Origin: Natronococcus sp. AD-5
GTDB lineage: Archaea; Halobacteriota; Halobacteria; Halobacteriales; Natrialbaceae
Assembly (NCBI RefSeq): GCF_030734285.1
Contig: NZ_CP132294.1
Location: 3,596,001-3,660,000 of the forward strand
Length of the DNA stretch: 64,000 bases
Direction: 5' to 3'
In this document: piece after piece, positions 18,103 through 26,118 of the stretch
Layout of the letters: each line of letters starts with the position of its first letter
Numbering within the stretch: the first letter of the stretch is position 1
Made by a program: the position numbers and the translations under genes
Notes under the pieces: model-generated
What the model saw: only the letters and a program-made list of their open reading frames with translations
The model's database searches: none
Told to the model about the DNA's origin: nothing

Positions 18103-18597
18103 ATGATGCGCAGGTACAAAGTTGCGATAACGGTGGCTCTCGTCGGAGTCGCGGGGTTCTCACTCGCTCCGAACTCGCCGCTCGGGGCGCGCGTGTGGCC
18201 CGAACCCGCCCACAGCGTCGAACCGATCGGCGCGCAGCTCCCGCTGTTGATGGGGCTCGGCTTGGTCGAGGCGCTGACCATGGGCCTGGGCGTGGCGTTC
18301 CTCCTGTTCGCCTGGCCGTACACGAAGAGCGTCTTCGGCGGTTCCCCGCGCCTCGCGATGCTCGCGCACGTGAGCGTCGCCTGGGTGCTCGCGAACTGGT
18401 GGGTTCACGACAACCTCCACATGGTGCTCGACATGAACAACCTCTGGTACTTGCTCGCGCTCGAGTACGGGTTCCACGTCACGCTCATGATCGCGGGGAC
18501 GATCCTCGCGTGGAGTTTCTACAAAGCCGCCGGCGACGTCGAATCGCCCCTCACTACGTCGAGGGAACCGTCCGATACTGCACCCGTCGCAGACTGA
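18103..18597 (+). CDS. Four-TM membrane protein, uncharacterised
   Basis: 164 residues from ATG 18103 (MMRRYKVAITVALVGVAGFSLAP). Four hydrophobic segments (about 7-23, 46-68, 85-100, 112-142) are visible. The third and fourth are rich in conserved-looking aromatic/His residues (WWVHDNLHMVLDMNNLWYLLALEYGFHVTLM), which could bind haem or metal, though that is speculation. TTTATC (18070-18075) about 30 bases upstream serves as TATA box. Frames opening further upstream cross this promoter and are rejected. Confidence 0.78.
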   Translation: MMRRYKVAITVALVGVAGFSLAPNSPLGARVWPEPAHSVEPIGAQLPLLMGLGLVEALTMGLGVAFLLFAWPYTKSVFGGSPRLAMLAHVSVAWVLANWWVHDNLHMVLDMNNLWYLLALEYGFHVTLMIAGTILAWSFYKAAGDVESPLTTSREPSDTAPVAD

Positions 18598-18706
18598 CGG
18601 CACATCAGCATCCGATTATTTCGACGCGCAACCGTCCGGGAATCGTTCGATTCAGCTTCGAAACTGAGTACCGGAATCGTCTCGCCGACTACCGAGGAGC
18701 AACGAA

Positions 18707-19036
18707 TCAGTCGGCGTTCGAGGCCTCGACCTCGAGCGATTCCGGCGCCCAGGCGTCGTAGCCGCCGGCCATGCTCGCGACGGTCTCGGCGTCGCCGTAC
18801 TCCTCGACGAGGCGGGCCGCTTGGACGGAGGTTTTCCCGACGTAACAGTAGACCACGACGTCGTCGGCCCAGTCGCGGTCGACGACGGTCTCCTCGAGTT
18901 CCTCGATGGTGAGGTGTTCGGCCTCGGGGAGGTGTCCCTCCTCGTAGTCTTCGTCGTCGCGGATATCGACGAGATCGAACTCGTCGCCGCGCTCGATGCG
19001 TTCGCGGACGGTCTCGGGGTCGAGTTCGTCGACCAT
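18707..19036 (-). CDS. Rhodanese-like sulfurtransferase
   Basis: 109 residues, a single rhodanese domain (MVDELDPETVRERIERGDEF). Motifs are DIRDDEDYEEGHLPEAEHL, the active-site loop VYCYVGKTS with catalytic Cys, and MAGGYDAW at the C-terminus. Its ATG overlaps the TAA of the TusA-like gene by one base (19036), so it is the last gene of the TsuA-TusA-rhodanese operon. It probably moves persulfide sulfur derived from imported thiosulfate, in the cytoplasm. Confidence 0.93.
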   Translation of the reverse strand: MVDELDPETVRERIERGDEFDLVDIRDDEDYEEGHLPEAEHLTIEELEETVVDRDWADDVVVYCYVGKTSVQAARLVEEYGDAETVASMAGGYDAWAPESLEVEASNAD

Positions 19037-19329
19037 TATCGCTTGCGGAGGTAGATGCGGTAGGTCGCGTCGCCGCTTCGCCACACCCGCGCGTCGGCGT
19101 CGTCGCCGACGGCCTGGGGTACGTTCTCGGTACAGGGGACGTGGTCGGTCTCCTGGACGAGGAGGTCGCCCGACTCGAGTTTCTTGAGACCTTTCTTGGC
19201 CTCGACCTGCGGGTACGGGCACATCTCGCCCATCATGTCCTGGACGAGGTCGGCCTCCTCGAGGAGGTCGTCCGCTTCGTCGTCGCTCAGTTCGTCCGGT
19301 GCGTTCGTGACGTCGTCGATGGATGGCAT
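19036..19329 (-). CDS. TusA/SirA-like sulfur carrier protein
   Basis: 97 residues. An acidic N-terminal extension (1-33) precedes the TusA fold with GEMCPYPQVEAKKGLKKLESGD, the CPxP persulfide cysteine motif. A second Cys lies in DHVPCTENVP, as in many YeeD/TusA-like partners of thiosulfate transporters. It lies between the TsuA-like transporter (49 bases upstream) and the rhodanese gene (1-base overlap), a context that supports sulfur relay from uptake to thiolation or cysteine synthesis. Confidence 0.92.
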   Translation of the reverse strand: MPSIDDVTNAPDELSDDEADDLLEEADLVQDMMGEMCPYPQVEAKKGLKKLESGDLLVQETDHVPCTENVPQAVGDDADARVWRSGDATYRIYLRKR

Positions 19330-19378
19330 TGGTGTATCGCGTTCGCGTCTCGGTATCCGTAGCTGGTTAGCGAGCGAT

Positions 19379-20551
19379 TCAGATCGCGCAGCCGACCTCG
19401 CGGTAGATCCAGTGGGTCATCACGTAGACGCCGGCGACGATGCCGACGGCCGCGATGAACGAGTGGACCGACAGTTCCGCGATGCCGGAGTAGATGTTTC
19501 CGATGTTACAACCCGGGGCGAGTCGGGAGCCGGCTCCCATGAGCAAGCCGCCGCCGACGGCGTTCGGGAGGCGGCGACGCTTCGGGACCCGAACCGAAAA
19601 GTCCCCGCTCCAGAAGGCGGCGAGGAACGCGCCGACGATGACGAAGCCGATCATCACCATGTCGGTGGTGACGTCGACGCCCTGGCCCTGGAAGAGGACG
19701 GAACCCCAGTACTCGTAGGATTCCGCCTCGACGCCGGCCTGCGAGAGGAGATAGCCCGTCCAGCGGGCTTCCGGCCCGGTGACGCCGACGATCGAGACTT
19801 GGGTGAACCAGAGCACGGCGGCGCCGGTGATCCCGAGCGCGGCGGTTCGCGGGTCCCACGGCCGCTTGCTCGCGGCGAGCGGGTCGCGCCACGCGCGGGC
19901 GAGTCCGCGGACGTACTCGATCGTACCCCGCGCGAACTGCCGGAGTCCCGCGATCGGCGCGAGGAGCACCGTCAGCTGAACGGACGCCGCGTTCGACCGC
20001 TCCTCGGGGGTCGCGGTCGTCGCCGATCGGCCGAGCAGCGTGGCGTAGACGAGCACTCCGCCGCCCGCGATCGCGAGGGCGAGGAGACTCGCCGGGATCG
20101 AGGTAACGGCGAACAGGCTGACGCCGTCGCCGAACGTGAGCGGCTCGAAGTAGGCGCTCTCGAGCGTCGGGAAGGCCACGGTGAACGCCGCGTAGCCGAC
20201 GCCCATGAACAGCAGCGTGAGCCAGAACTGAAGGTAGCCCTCGCCGGCGCGGTAGAGCGTGCCGCTGGCGCAGCCGCCGGCGTAGGTCATGCCGACGCCG
20301 AAGATGAAGCCGCCGACGAGGCCGGTCAGTCCCCACTCCGGCGTCCAGAACCCCTGGTAGTAGCCGAACTGATAAGCAATCCCCCAGAAGACCATCGTGA
20401 GCAGCGTCGCGGCGAGAACGCCCTTCGTGACGCGGGAATCCTTGTACGCGAAGAAGTCGCGAAAAGCGTTCACGAAGCAGAATCGCCCCTTCTGGAGGAA
20501 CACACCGAGGGCGAGTCCGACGATCGCTGCGATGAGTAACGTTGGGACCAC
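19379..20551 (-). CDS. YeeE/YedE (TsuA-like) thiosulfate transporter
   Basis: 390 residues, about nine to ten hydrophobic spans. The three conserved cysteine motifs of TsuA are present: QKGRFCFVNAFRD, TYAGGCASGTLYRAGEG and RLAPGCNIGNIYSG; in characterised members these cysteines relay thiosulfate through the membrane. A minus-strand TATA-like GGTTAAG (about 20571-20580) is about 25 bases upstream of ATG 20551. It is the first gene of the sulfur operon with the TusA-like and rhodanese genes. Substrate assignment follows the family and neighbours. Confidence 0.92.
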   Translation of the reverse strand: MVPTLLIAAIVGLALGVFLQKGRFCFVNAFRDFFAYKDSRVTKGVLAATLLTMVFWGIAYQFGYYQGFWTPEWGLTGLVGGFIFGVGMTYAGGCASGTLYRAGEGYLQFWLTLLFMGVGYAAFTVAFPTLESAYFEPLTFGDGVSLFAVTSIPASLLALAIAGGGVLVYATLLGRSATTATPEERSNAASVQLTVLLAPIAGLRQFARGTIEYVRGLARAWRDPLAASKRPWDPRTAALGITGAAVLWFTQVSIVGVTGPEARWTGYLLSQAGVEAESYEYWGSVLFQGQGVDVTTDMVMIGFVIVGAFLAAFWSGDFSVRVPKRRRLPNAVGGGLLMGAGSRLAPGCNIGNIYSGIAELSVHSFIAAVGIVAGVYVMTHWIYREVGCAI

Positions 20552-20779
20552 ACGGGTAGCAACGGCTCGGCGAACTTAACCAGCCGTTCGTCGGGCAGAC
20601 CCGCCCCGACTCTCGACGTCTCGGGTCGTCGCAGTACGCACGATTTGCCGGGCGAACGATGCGCTTCCTCGAGAAGAAACTCGTCTGCGCTAGCGTAGAA
20701 ACCGGCAGTATTTGCGCCCATCGACGTCGGTCGGCGAACTAATCTATCCGTTCGCTCTCGTCGCGAACGCGACGGAGCG

Positions 20780-21280
20780 CTACGACGGCAGGGAAACGCG
20801 ACTGACCGGCAGCTTGTACGTCCCGTCCCAGAACTCGAGTTCGCTGATCGTCCACCCGACCGAATCGATCTCGCGGTCGGCCAGCCGCTTCGCGGTCGCC
20901 TCGTCGCCGCCGCGGGCGAGGGTGACGTGAGGAACGTAGTCACCGCCCTCGAGCCCCTCTACGACGCCGAACGTCTCGGTGAGCGTGTCGTGGAGTTGCT
21001 CGAGGCCGGGGCTCTCGACGGCGAGGTAGACTACGGGCGCCGACCCGAGCGGCGGCTCGGCGAAGTAGTCGATGCCGGTAACCCGCGCCTCGACGGCGGG
21101 CGCGCCCTCGAGCGCGCGGTGCGTTCGGTGCTGCAACTGGGTGACGTGGTCGGCGTCGCCGAGGCGCTTGAGCAGGCACGAGTGATCCTCGCGAACGGTC
21201 TCGAACCCGATCAGTTCGGGGTAGAGTGCGTCCGCGACCTCGCGGACGCGTCCGGGGACCGGGACGTTGACGCTGTACAC
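20780..21280 (-). CDS. 2H phosphoesterase / 2'-5' RNA ligase-like protein
   Basis: 166 residues (MYSVNVPVPGRVREVADALY). It shows the 2H fold: the second catalytic motif HVTLARGG (H-x-T) is intact, while the first reads DHSCLLKRLG, H-S-C rather than the strict H-x-T/S. Archaeal relatives act on 2',5'- or cyclic 2',3'-phosphates of RNA. With one motif altered, activity should be treated cautiously. No operon partner. Confidence 0.8.
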   Translation of the reverse strand: MYSVNVPVPGRVREVADALYPELIGFETVREDHSCLLKRLGDADHVTQLQHRTHRALEGAPAVEARVTGIDYFAEPPLGSAPVVYLAVESPGLEQLHDTLTETFGVVEGLEGGDYVPHVTLARGGDEATAKRLADREIDSVGWTISELEFWDGTYKLPVSRVSLPS

Positions 21281-21335
21281 TTCGACGACGATAAGGCGGG
21301 TTTCCGTATGAGTCTGCTGATTCCGACGGGACGAG

Positions 21336-21521
21336 TCAGAGTCGATCGAACAACCAGAGAACGATCACGGCGAGGATCGCGAGCATAAGGAGCGGTTGGA
21401 GCAGCCCGATGAGGCCGGTGATCAGCGCGTCCAGGATCTCGATGACGAGCATGATGGCGACCAGCGCGAGGACGATTTTTAACAGCGTTTCGACCTCGAG
21501 TGCGCCGCGCGTATCGTTCAT
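21336..21521 (-). CDS. 61-residue two-TM membrane protein
   Basis: MNDTRGALEVETLLKIVLAL then two nearly continuous hydrophobic helices ending VLWLFDRL. A minus-strand TATA-like GTATTTTT (about 21548-21556) lies 27-35 bases upstream of ATG 21521. It is divergent from the winged-helix membrane protein gene. Function unknown. Confidence 0.72.
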   Translation of the reverse strand: MNDTRGALEVETLLKIVLALVAIMLVIEILDALITGLIGLLQPLLMLAILAVIVLWLFDRL

Positions 21522-21608
21522 ACGTGATGGTATCGAAGAACGGTCTGAAAAATACTCCGTCGTCGTCGTCGGAAAGACCTATTTAGGCGGCTCTACCATC
21601 TCCCCGTA

Positions 21609-22751
21609 ATGGATGTGAGGGGGCTCCAGGCCCTGCTGGTGCTCGTGGTGGTGGTCGGGTGCCTGGTCGTACCGATTCCGGCCGCGTCGGCTGCGGCGGT
21701 CGACGGTGGCGCCGAGACCGATCAGCTGGCGCTGCAGGAGGACGAGGAACCGGAGACGGACGACGGAGCGGAGACGGAAGACGACGGCGATGGTCTCAAA
21801 CTCGAGAACGCGACCGAGATACACATCGACGTCTACCTCCACGAAAACGGCTCGGCGACGTTCGTCGTCGATTATCGATTCCACGTCAACGACGAGAACG
21901 AGTCGGCCGAACGGTGGCAGGAGTTACGCGACGACATCGACGAGAACCCCGACGAGTACGTCGAATCCGAGCGAGGGGCCTGGAACGAGGTCCGCGCGGA
22001 CGGCGAGAACACGACCGGCCGGGAGATGAACCTCTCGGATTTCTCCGTCAGGACCGACGAGAGCACCGCGCCGCGCGACCTGGGTCACGTCGAGTACACC
22101 TTCGAGTGGTCGTCGTTCTCCCACGTCGAACTGAACCGCCTCGAGGCGGGCGACGCGCTGTCGGGATTCACGCTCGTCGACGACACGACGCTACAGATCT
22201 TCTGGCCCGAGAGCTACTCGGCCTACGAGATCGATCCGGAATCGGAGGACCGGGGTGAGGGGTCGGTCTTCTGGGACGGCGAGGGCACCGAATTCACCGA
22301 CGATCAGCCCCGAATCGTCCTGATCGAAAACAGCGAAGCCGCCGACGAACCGGTCGAAACCGAGGAGGGGCCGGCGATGCCGTGGCTCGCGGTCGCCGGT
22401 GCGCTCGCGCTGCTGGCCTCCCTCGCGCTCGTCGGCTGGTGGCTCAGACATCGACGCGAGCCGGTGGCCGGCGTCGAGAATCCCCGCGAGGTACCGGCGG
22501 ACGTCGGCGAAACGCAAGGGGGACCGCCACCGGAACTGCTGAGCAACGAAGAGCGCGTCTTGCGCCTGCTCGAGGAACACGGCAGCCGAGTCAAACAGCA
22601 GGAGGTCGTCTCGGAACTCGACTGGACCGAGGCGAAGACGAGTCAGGTCGTCAGCGGTCTCCGCGAGGAGGACGAGATCGAGGTCTTCCGAATCGGCCGG
22701 GAGAACGTCCTCGCGCTCCCGACGGGGGACGAGGAGGGGACCGAGGAGTAG
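21609..22751 (+). CDS. Membrane-anchored winged-helix protein with exported sensor-like domain
   Basis: 380 residues. A signal peptide (1-30, ending AASAAA) is followed by an acidic extracytoplasmic beta-rich domain (about 55-240) with IHIDVYLHENGSATFVVDYRF. One transmembrane helix (about 258-280, PWLAVAGALALLASLALVGWW) ends in positive residues. The cytoplasmic tail (about 315-370) is a winged-helix domain: LSNEERVLRLLEEHGSRVKQQEVVSELDWTEAKTSQVVSGLREEDEIEVFRIGRENVL. This layout suggests direct signalling from outside to DNA. TATA CTATTTAGG (about 21580) sits about 28 bases upstream. Ligand and targets are unknown. Confidence 0.87.
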   Translation: MDVRGLQALLVLVVVVGCLVVPIPAASAAAVDGGAETDQLALQEDEEPETDDGAETEDDGDGLKLENATEIHIDVYLHENGSATFVVDYRFHVNDENESAERWQELRDDIDENPDEYVESERGAWNEVRADGENTTGREMNLSDFSVRTDESTAPRDLGHVEYTFEWSSFSHVELNRLEAGDALSGFTLVDDTTLQIFWPESYSAYEIDPESEDRGEGSVFWDGEGTEFTDDQPRIVLIENSEAADEPVETEEGPAMPWLAVAGALALLASLALVGWWLRHRREPVAGVENPREVPADVGETQGGPPPELLSNEERVLRLLEEHGSRVKQQEVVSELDWTEAKTSQVVSGLREEDEIEVFRIGRENVLALPTGDEEGTEE

Positions 22752-22818
22752 CCGCGACTCGCGTAACACTTGCCACTCGAGTAGGTTTTAAGAGGATCCG
22801 CTCTCTTAGTGGTGAGCA

Positions 22819-22905
22819 ATGAGGCGCTCCATCGAGCAGTCGGTCGCCCTTCTCGGTATCGATGGAGCCGTTGCGCCGCGACGACCGCGACGACCGGGCC
22901 TTTGA
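22819..22905 (+). CDS. Possible 28-residue arginine-rich leader ORF
   Basis: ATG 22819 lies about 30 bases after a TATA-like TTTTAAG (22786-22792), as expected for a leaderless mRNA. It encodes MRRSIEQSVALLGIDGAVAP then RRPRRPGL: six Arg in 28 residues, four of them as CGA pairs just before the stop. It precedes argG by 147 bases, with a small hairpin between. An arginine-responsive leader peptide is an attractive idea, but argG also has its own TATA box, and another frame (GTG 22812) is open too. Low confidence that it is translated. Confidence 0.3.
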   Translation: MRRSIEQSVALLGIDGAVAPRRPRRPGL

Positions 22906-22951
22906 GCCCACACTATACCTTACCCCCTGTTCCCGGTTGCTTTCACTTCCC

Positions 22952-22968
22952 GAAAATCTCCGATTTTC
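22952..22968 (+). other. Hairpin between the leader ORF and argG
   Basis: Perfect inverted repeat GAAAATC-TCC-GATTTTC about 85 bases before the argG start. It could terminate a short upstream transcript or be regulatory; T-rich sequence follows at 22988-22997. Confidence 0.4.
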
Positions 22969-23052
22969 ACGCGTAGAGTGCTCTCTGCCTTTATTTTACG
23001 GATCTGAAACCAATGAATTTAAGTCCATCCTCCGGGTTCACTCGAGTACGAC

Positions 23053-24279
23053 ATGACACGCGTTGCACTCGCGTTCTCGGGCGGCCTCGACACGACGGTC
23101 TGTGTCCCGCTGCTCGAAGAGGAGTACGGATACGACGACGTCATCGGCGTCACCGTCGACGTCGGTCAACCGGAATCGGAGTTCGAAGAGGCCGAAGAAA
23201 CCGCCGAGGCGCTCGGCCTGGAACACTACGTCGTCGACGCGAAAGACGAGTTCGCCGACCTCTGTCTCGAGAGCGTCCGCGCGAACGCGACCTACCAGGG
23301 CTACCCGCTCGGGACCGCGCTCGCGCGTCCGGTGATCGCCGAAGCGATCCTCGAGGTCGCGCAAGAACAGAACTGTACCGGCATCGCCCACGGCTGTACG
23401 GGCAAGGGCAACGACCAGCTCCGCTTCGAAGCGGTCTGGCGCGACTCCGACCTGGAAGTGATCGCACCCGTGCGCGAACTGGGGCTCACGCGCGAGTGGG
23501 AACAGGAGTACGCCGCGGAGAAGGACCTCCCCGTCGAGGGCGGCAGCGGCGGCGACTGGTCGATCGACACCAACCTCTGGAGCCGCTCGGTCGAAGGTGA
23601 CGAACTCGAGGACCCGAGCTACGTCCCGCCGGAGGACATCTACGCCTGGACCCAGGCGCCGACCGGCGAGACCCAGGAGATCGAGATCACCTTCGAGGAG
23701 GGCTACCCCGTCGCCGTCGACGGCGTCGAGTACGAACCCGTCGACCTCGTCGAGCACCTCAACGGCGTGGCCGGCGCCTACGGCGTCGGTCGCACCGACT
23801 CGATGGAAGACCGCATGCTCGGCCTCAAGGTGCGCGAGAACTACGAGCACCCCGCTGCGACGACGCTGCTCAACGCCCACAAGGCGCTCGAGGGGCTCGT
23901 CCTCACGCAGGAGGAACGCGAGTTCAAGCAGCTGATCGACCAGCGCTGGTCGAAGAAGGGCTACGAAGGACTCGTGGACGCCCCGCTCGTGGGCGCGCTC
24001 GAGGGCTTCATCGACGAGACCCAGCAGCGCGTCACCGGCACGGTGACGATCCGCTTCGAAGGCGGACAGGCCCGCGCGGTCGCCCGCGACAGCGAGTACG
24101 CCGCGTACTCCGCGGAACACGCCTCGTTCGACACCGAGACGGTCGGCAAGATCGCCCAGGAGGACGCCACGGGCGTCGCGAAGTACCACGGCTTCCAGCG
24201 CCGCCTCGCGAACGAGTCGATCGCCGCCCGGGACGACGAGGACCCCATCGAACTCGCGACCGACGGGGGCGAGGAGTAG
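23053..24279 (+). CDS. argG: Argininosuccinate synthase
   Basis: 408 residues. ATP-dependent joining of citrulline and aspartate, the penultimate arginine step. The N-terminal PP-motif is ALAFSGGLDTTVC; AHGCTGKGNDQLRFE and the EYAAEKDLPVEGGSGGDWSIDTNLWSRSVEGDEL region are diagnostic. AATTTAAG (23016-23023) is the likely TATA box, giving a leader of about ten bases. argH starts at the base immediately after the argG stop codon, so the two are co-transcribed. Confidence 0.97.
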   Translation: MTRVALAFSGGLDTTVCVPLLEEEYGYDDVIGVTVDVGQPESEFEEAEETAEALGLEHYVVDAKDEFADLCLESVRANATYQGYPLGTALARPVIAEAILEVAQEQNCTGIAHGCTGKGNDQLRFEAVWRDSDLEVIAPVRELGLTREWEQEYAAEKDLPVEGGSGGDWSIDTNLWSRSVEGDELEDPSYVPPEDIYAWTQAPTGETQEIEITFEEGYPVAVDGVEYEPVDLVEHLNGVAGAYGVGRTDSMEDRMLGLKVRENYEHPAATTLLNAHKALEGLVLTQEEREFKQLIDQRWSKKGYEGLVDAPLVGALEGFIDETQQRVTGTVTIRFEGGQARAVARDSEYAAYSAEHASFDTETVGKIAQEDATGVAKYHGFQRRLANESIAARDDEDPIELATDGGEE

Positions 24280-25761
24280 ATGACCGGAGAGAAGGCTCCC
24301 GACGGCGGATCCGATAGCGCCGGCGAGTCGGGCGTCGTCCGACGGGACCGGTTCAGCGGCGGCCCCGCGCGGAGCTTTCTCTCCTCGCTCGCGGCGGACG
24401 AACGGATCTTCGAGGCCGACCTCGAGGTCGACCGCGCGCACGTGCTCATGCTCGCGGAGCGGGGCATCGTCGACGACGACACCGCGGGCTCGATCCTGAC
24501 CGCCCTCGACGCGATCGAGGTCGACGGTCACGACTCGCTGCCCGACGGCGAGGACGTCCACGAGGCGATCGAGACGGCCGTCATCGAGCGCGTCGGCGAC
24601 GAGGGCGGAAAAATGCACACCGCGCGCTCGCGCAACGACGAGGTCGCGGCCTGCATCCGCTACCGCCTGCGCGAGGACGTGCTCGAGGCGATCGAGACGA
24701 CGCTCGCGCTGCGCGAGGCGCTGGCCGACGTAGCGAGCGAGCACGCGGAGACGATCATGCCCGGCTACACGCACCTCCAGCCCGCCCAGCCCACCACGGC
24801 GGCCCACTGGGCGCTCTCCTACGAGGGGGCCGTCCGACGCGACACCAAACGCCTCCTCGAGGCCTACGAGCGGATCAACGAATCCCCCCTCGGCGGGGCG
24901 GCCTTCGCGGGGACGACGTTCGATATCGACCGCGAGCGCACCGCCGAATTACTCGGCTTCGAGGGCGTCGTCGAAAATTCGATGGACGCCTCCTCGAGCC
25001 GGGACTTCCTGCTCGAGACTACCCAGACGCTGTCGACCCACGCCACGACGCTATCCGGAATCGCGGAGGATCTGATCATCTTCGCGAACCGCGGCTTCGT
25101 CGACCTCTCGGACGACTACTCCTCGACGTCGTCGATCATGCCCCAGAAGAAGAACCCCGACACGCTCGAGCTCGTCCGCGCGGTCGCGGGCGACGCGGCG
25201 GGCGGCGTCCAGGGGCTGACGACGACGCTCAAGGGACTGCCCCGCGCGTACAACCGCGACCTCCAGCGGGCGACGACCCACGCCTGGGAAACCGTCGACG
25301 CGGTCCGCGAGGCGAGCGAGGTCGCGGCCGGCGCCGTCGCGACGGCCGACTGGAACGAGGACGCCCTCGCCGCGGAAGCCGGCGACGGGTTCTCGACGGC
25401 GACCGGCGTCGCCGACCTGCTGGCCGCGAACGGGCTGCCGTTCCGCACCGCACACGAGATGGTGGCGCGGGCGGCCGAGCAGGGCGCCGACTACGACGCC
25501 ATCGAGGTCGCTGCCGAGGACGTCCTCGGCGAGCCTCTCGAGAGCTACGTCGACCCCGGTGCCGTCGAAGACGCGCTCGACCCGGAAGCGAGCGTCGCGA
25601 GCCGGAACTCGCGGGGCGGGCCCGCACCCGAAGCGGTGGCGTCCCAGCTCGAATCGGCCCGCAACGCGCTTGAGGGCCACGAGGCGACGCATGCCGAGGC
25701 GGCGGAGGCGCTCGAGGGGGCTCGCGCGACGCTCCGCGAGGGGGTGAACGGCTATGTCTGA
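24280..25761 (+). CDS. argH: Argininosuccinate lyase
   Basis: 493 residues. Cleaves argininosuccinate to arginine and fumarate. Fumarase/aspartase superfamily signature SSIMPQKKNPDTLELVR with the catalytic Ser loop, HTARSRNDEVA, and YTHLQPAQPTT are all present. ATG directly abuts the argG stop. The C-terminus overlaps a possible 25-codon ORF, and the lysW operon starts 192 bases later with its own promoter. Confidence 0.97.
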   Translation: MTGEKAPDGGSDSAGESGVVRRDRFSGGPARSFLSSLAADERIFEADLEVDRAHVLMLAERGIVDDDTAGSILTALDAIEVDGHDSLPDGEDVHEAIETAVIERVGDEGGKMHTARSRNDEVAACIRYRLREDVLEAIETTLALREALADVASEHAETIMPGYTHLQPAQPTTAAHWALSYEGAVRRDTKRLLEAYERINESPLGGAAFAGTTFDIDRERTAELLGFEGVVENSMDASSSRDFLLETTQTLSTHATTLSGIAEDLIIFANRGFVDLSDDYSSTSSIMPQKKNPDTLELVRAVAGDAAGGVQGLTTTLKGLPRAYNRDLQRATTHAWETVDAVREASEVAAGAVATADWNEDALAAEAGDGFSTATGVADLLAANGLPFRTAHEMVARAAEQGADYDAIEVAAEDVLGEPLESYVDPGAVEDALDPEASVASRNSRGGPAPEAVASQLESARNALEGHEATHAEAAEALEGARATLREGVNGYV

Positions 25762-25831
25762 GTCCGCCGCGTTCCGACCGGTTCGGCGACCGCCGCCGTC
25801 CCCGCCAGGGGACAATACATATTTTAGATGA
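25754..25831 (+). CDS. Possible 25-residue ORF overlapping the argH end
   Basis: ATG 25754 overlaps the last 8 bases of argH and reads MSESAAFRPVRRPPPSPPGD then NTYFR before TGA. It is proline/arginine-rich, has no known domain, and could be chance. It is recorded because overlap with an upstream stop is typical of coupled genes in this cluster. Confidence 0.2.
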   Translation: MSESAAFRPVRRPPPSPPGDNTYFR

Positions 25832-25920
25832 TACGCGGAACAAAAACTGCCGGAAAATAGTCCCCTCACGCCGTTAGAGGGTGGTGCGCGTCATATAATT
25901 TTGCTGTTAGGTTCGAAGGG

Positions 25921-25949
25921 TTTAAGGGTATCTGGCTCCCAGTTGGGAG
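25921..25949 (+). promoter_or_regulatory. lysW operon promoter with inverted repeat
   Basis: TATA-like TTTAAG at 25921-25926, about 30 bases before ATG 25954. The palindrome CTCCCA-GT-TGGGAG (25936-25949) lies exactly between TATA box and start, where a repressor would block initiation. The operator role is inferred from position and symmetry. Confidence 0.5.
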
Positions 25950-25953
25950 TACA

Positions 25954-26118
25954 ATGACAGAATGCGTCGAGTGTGGGGCGGAAGTGTCCCTGCACGACGA
26001 TCTGGAAGTGGGAGAGATCGTTGACTGTACGACCTGCGGAGCCGAGCTGGAAGTCGTCGACACCGAGCCGCCAGTCCTCGAGCGAGCCCCGGAGCTCGAA
26101 GAGGACTGGGGTGAGTGA
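25954..26118 (+). CDS. lysW: LysW/ArgW amino-group carrier protein
   Basis: 54 residues: MTECVECGAEVSLHDDLEVG, then a second knuckle DCTTCGAELEVV, an acidic linker and the C-terminal EDWGE. Two C-x2-C pairs bind zinc, and the terminal Glu is the attachment point for glutamate (or aminoadipate) in carrier-protein-dependent biosynthesis. It precedes argX with the overlap GTGA (26115-26118). Given argC, B, D, E, F downstream and argG/H upstream, arginine is the likely product; the same set can also serve lysine in some archaea. Confidence 0.95.
   Translation: MTECVECGAEVSLHDDLEVGEIVDCTTCGAELEVVDTEPPVLERAPELEEDWGE

Noticed and set aside
23038-24807. 589-codon minus-strand frame opposite argG/argH
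   Set aside because: It mirrors two certain genes; such antisense frames arise because haloarchaeal codons avoid the bases that would give stops on the other strand. Its composition is Arg/Val/Leu-rich with no domain.
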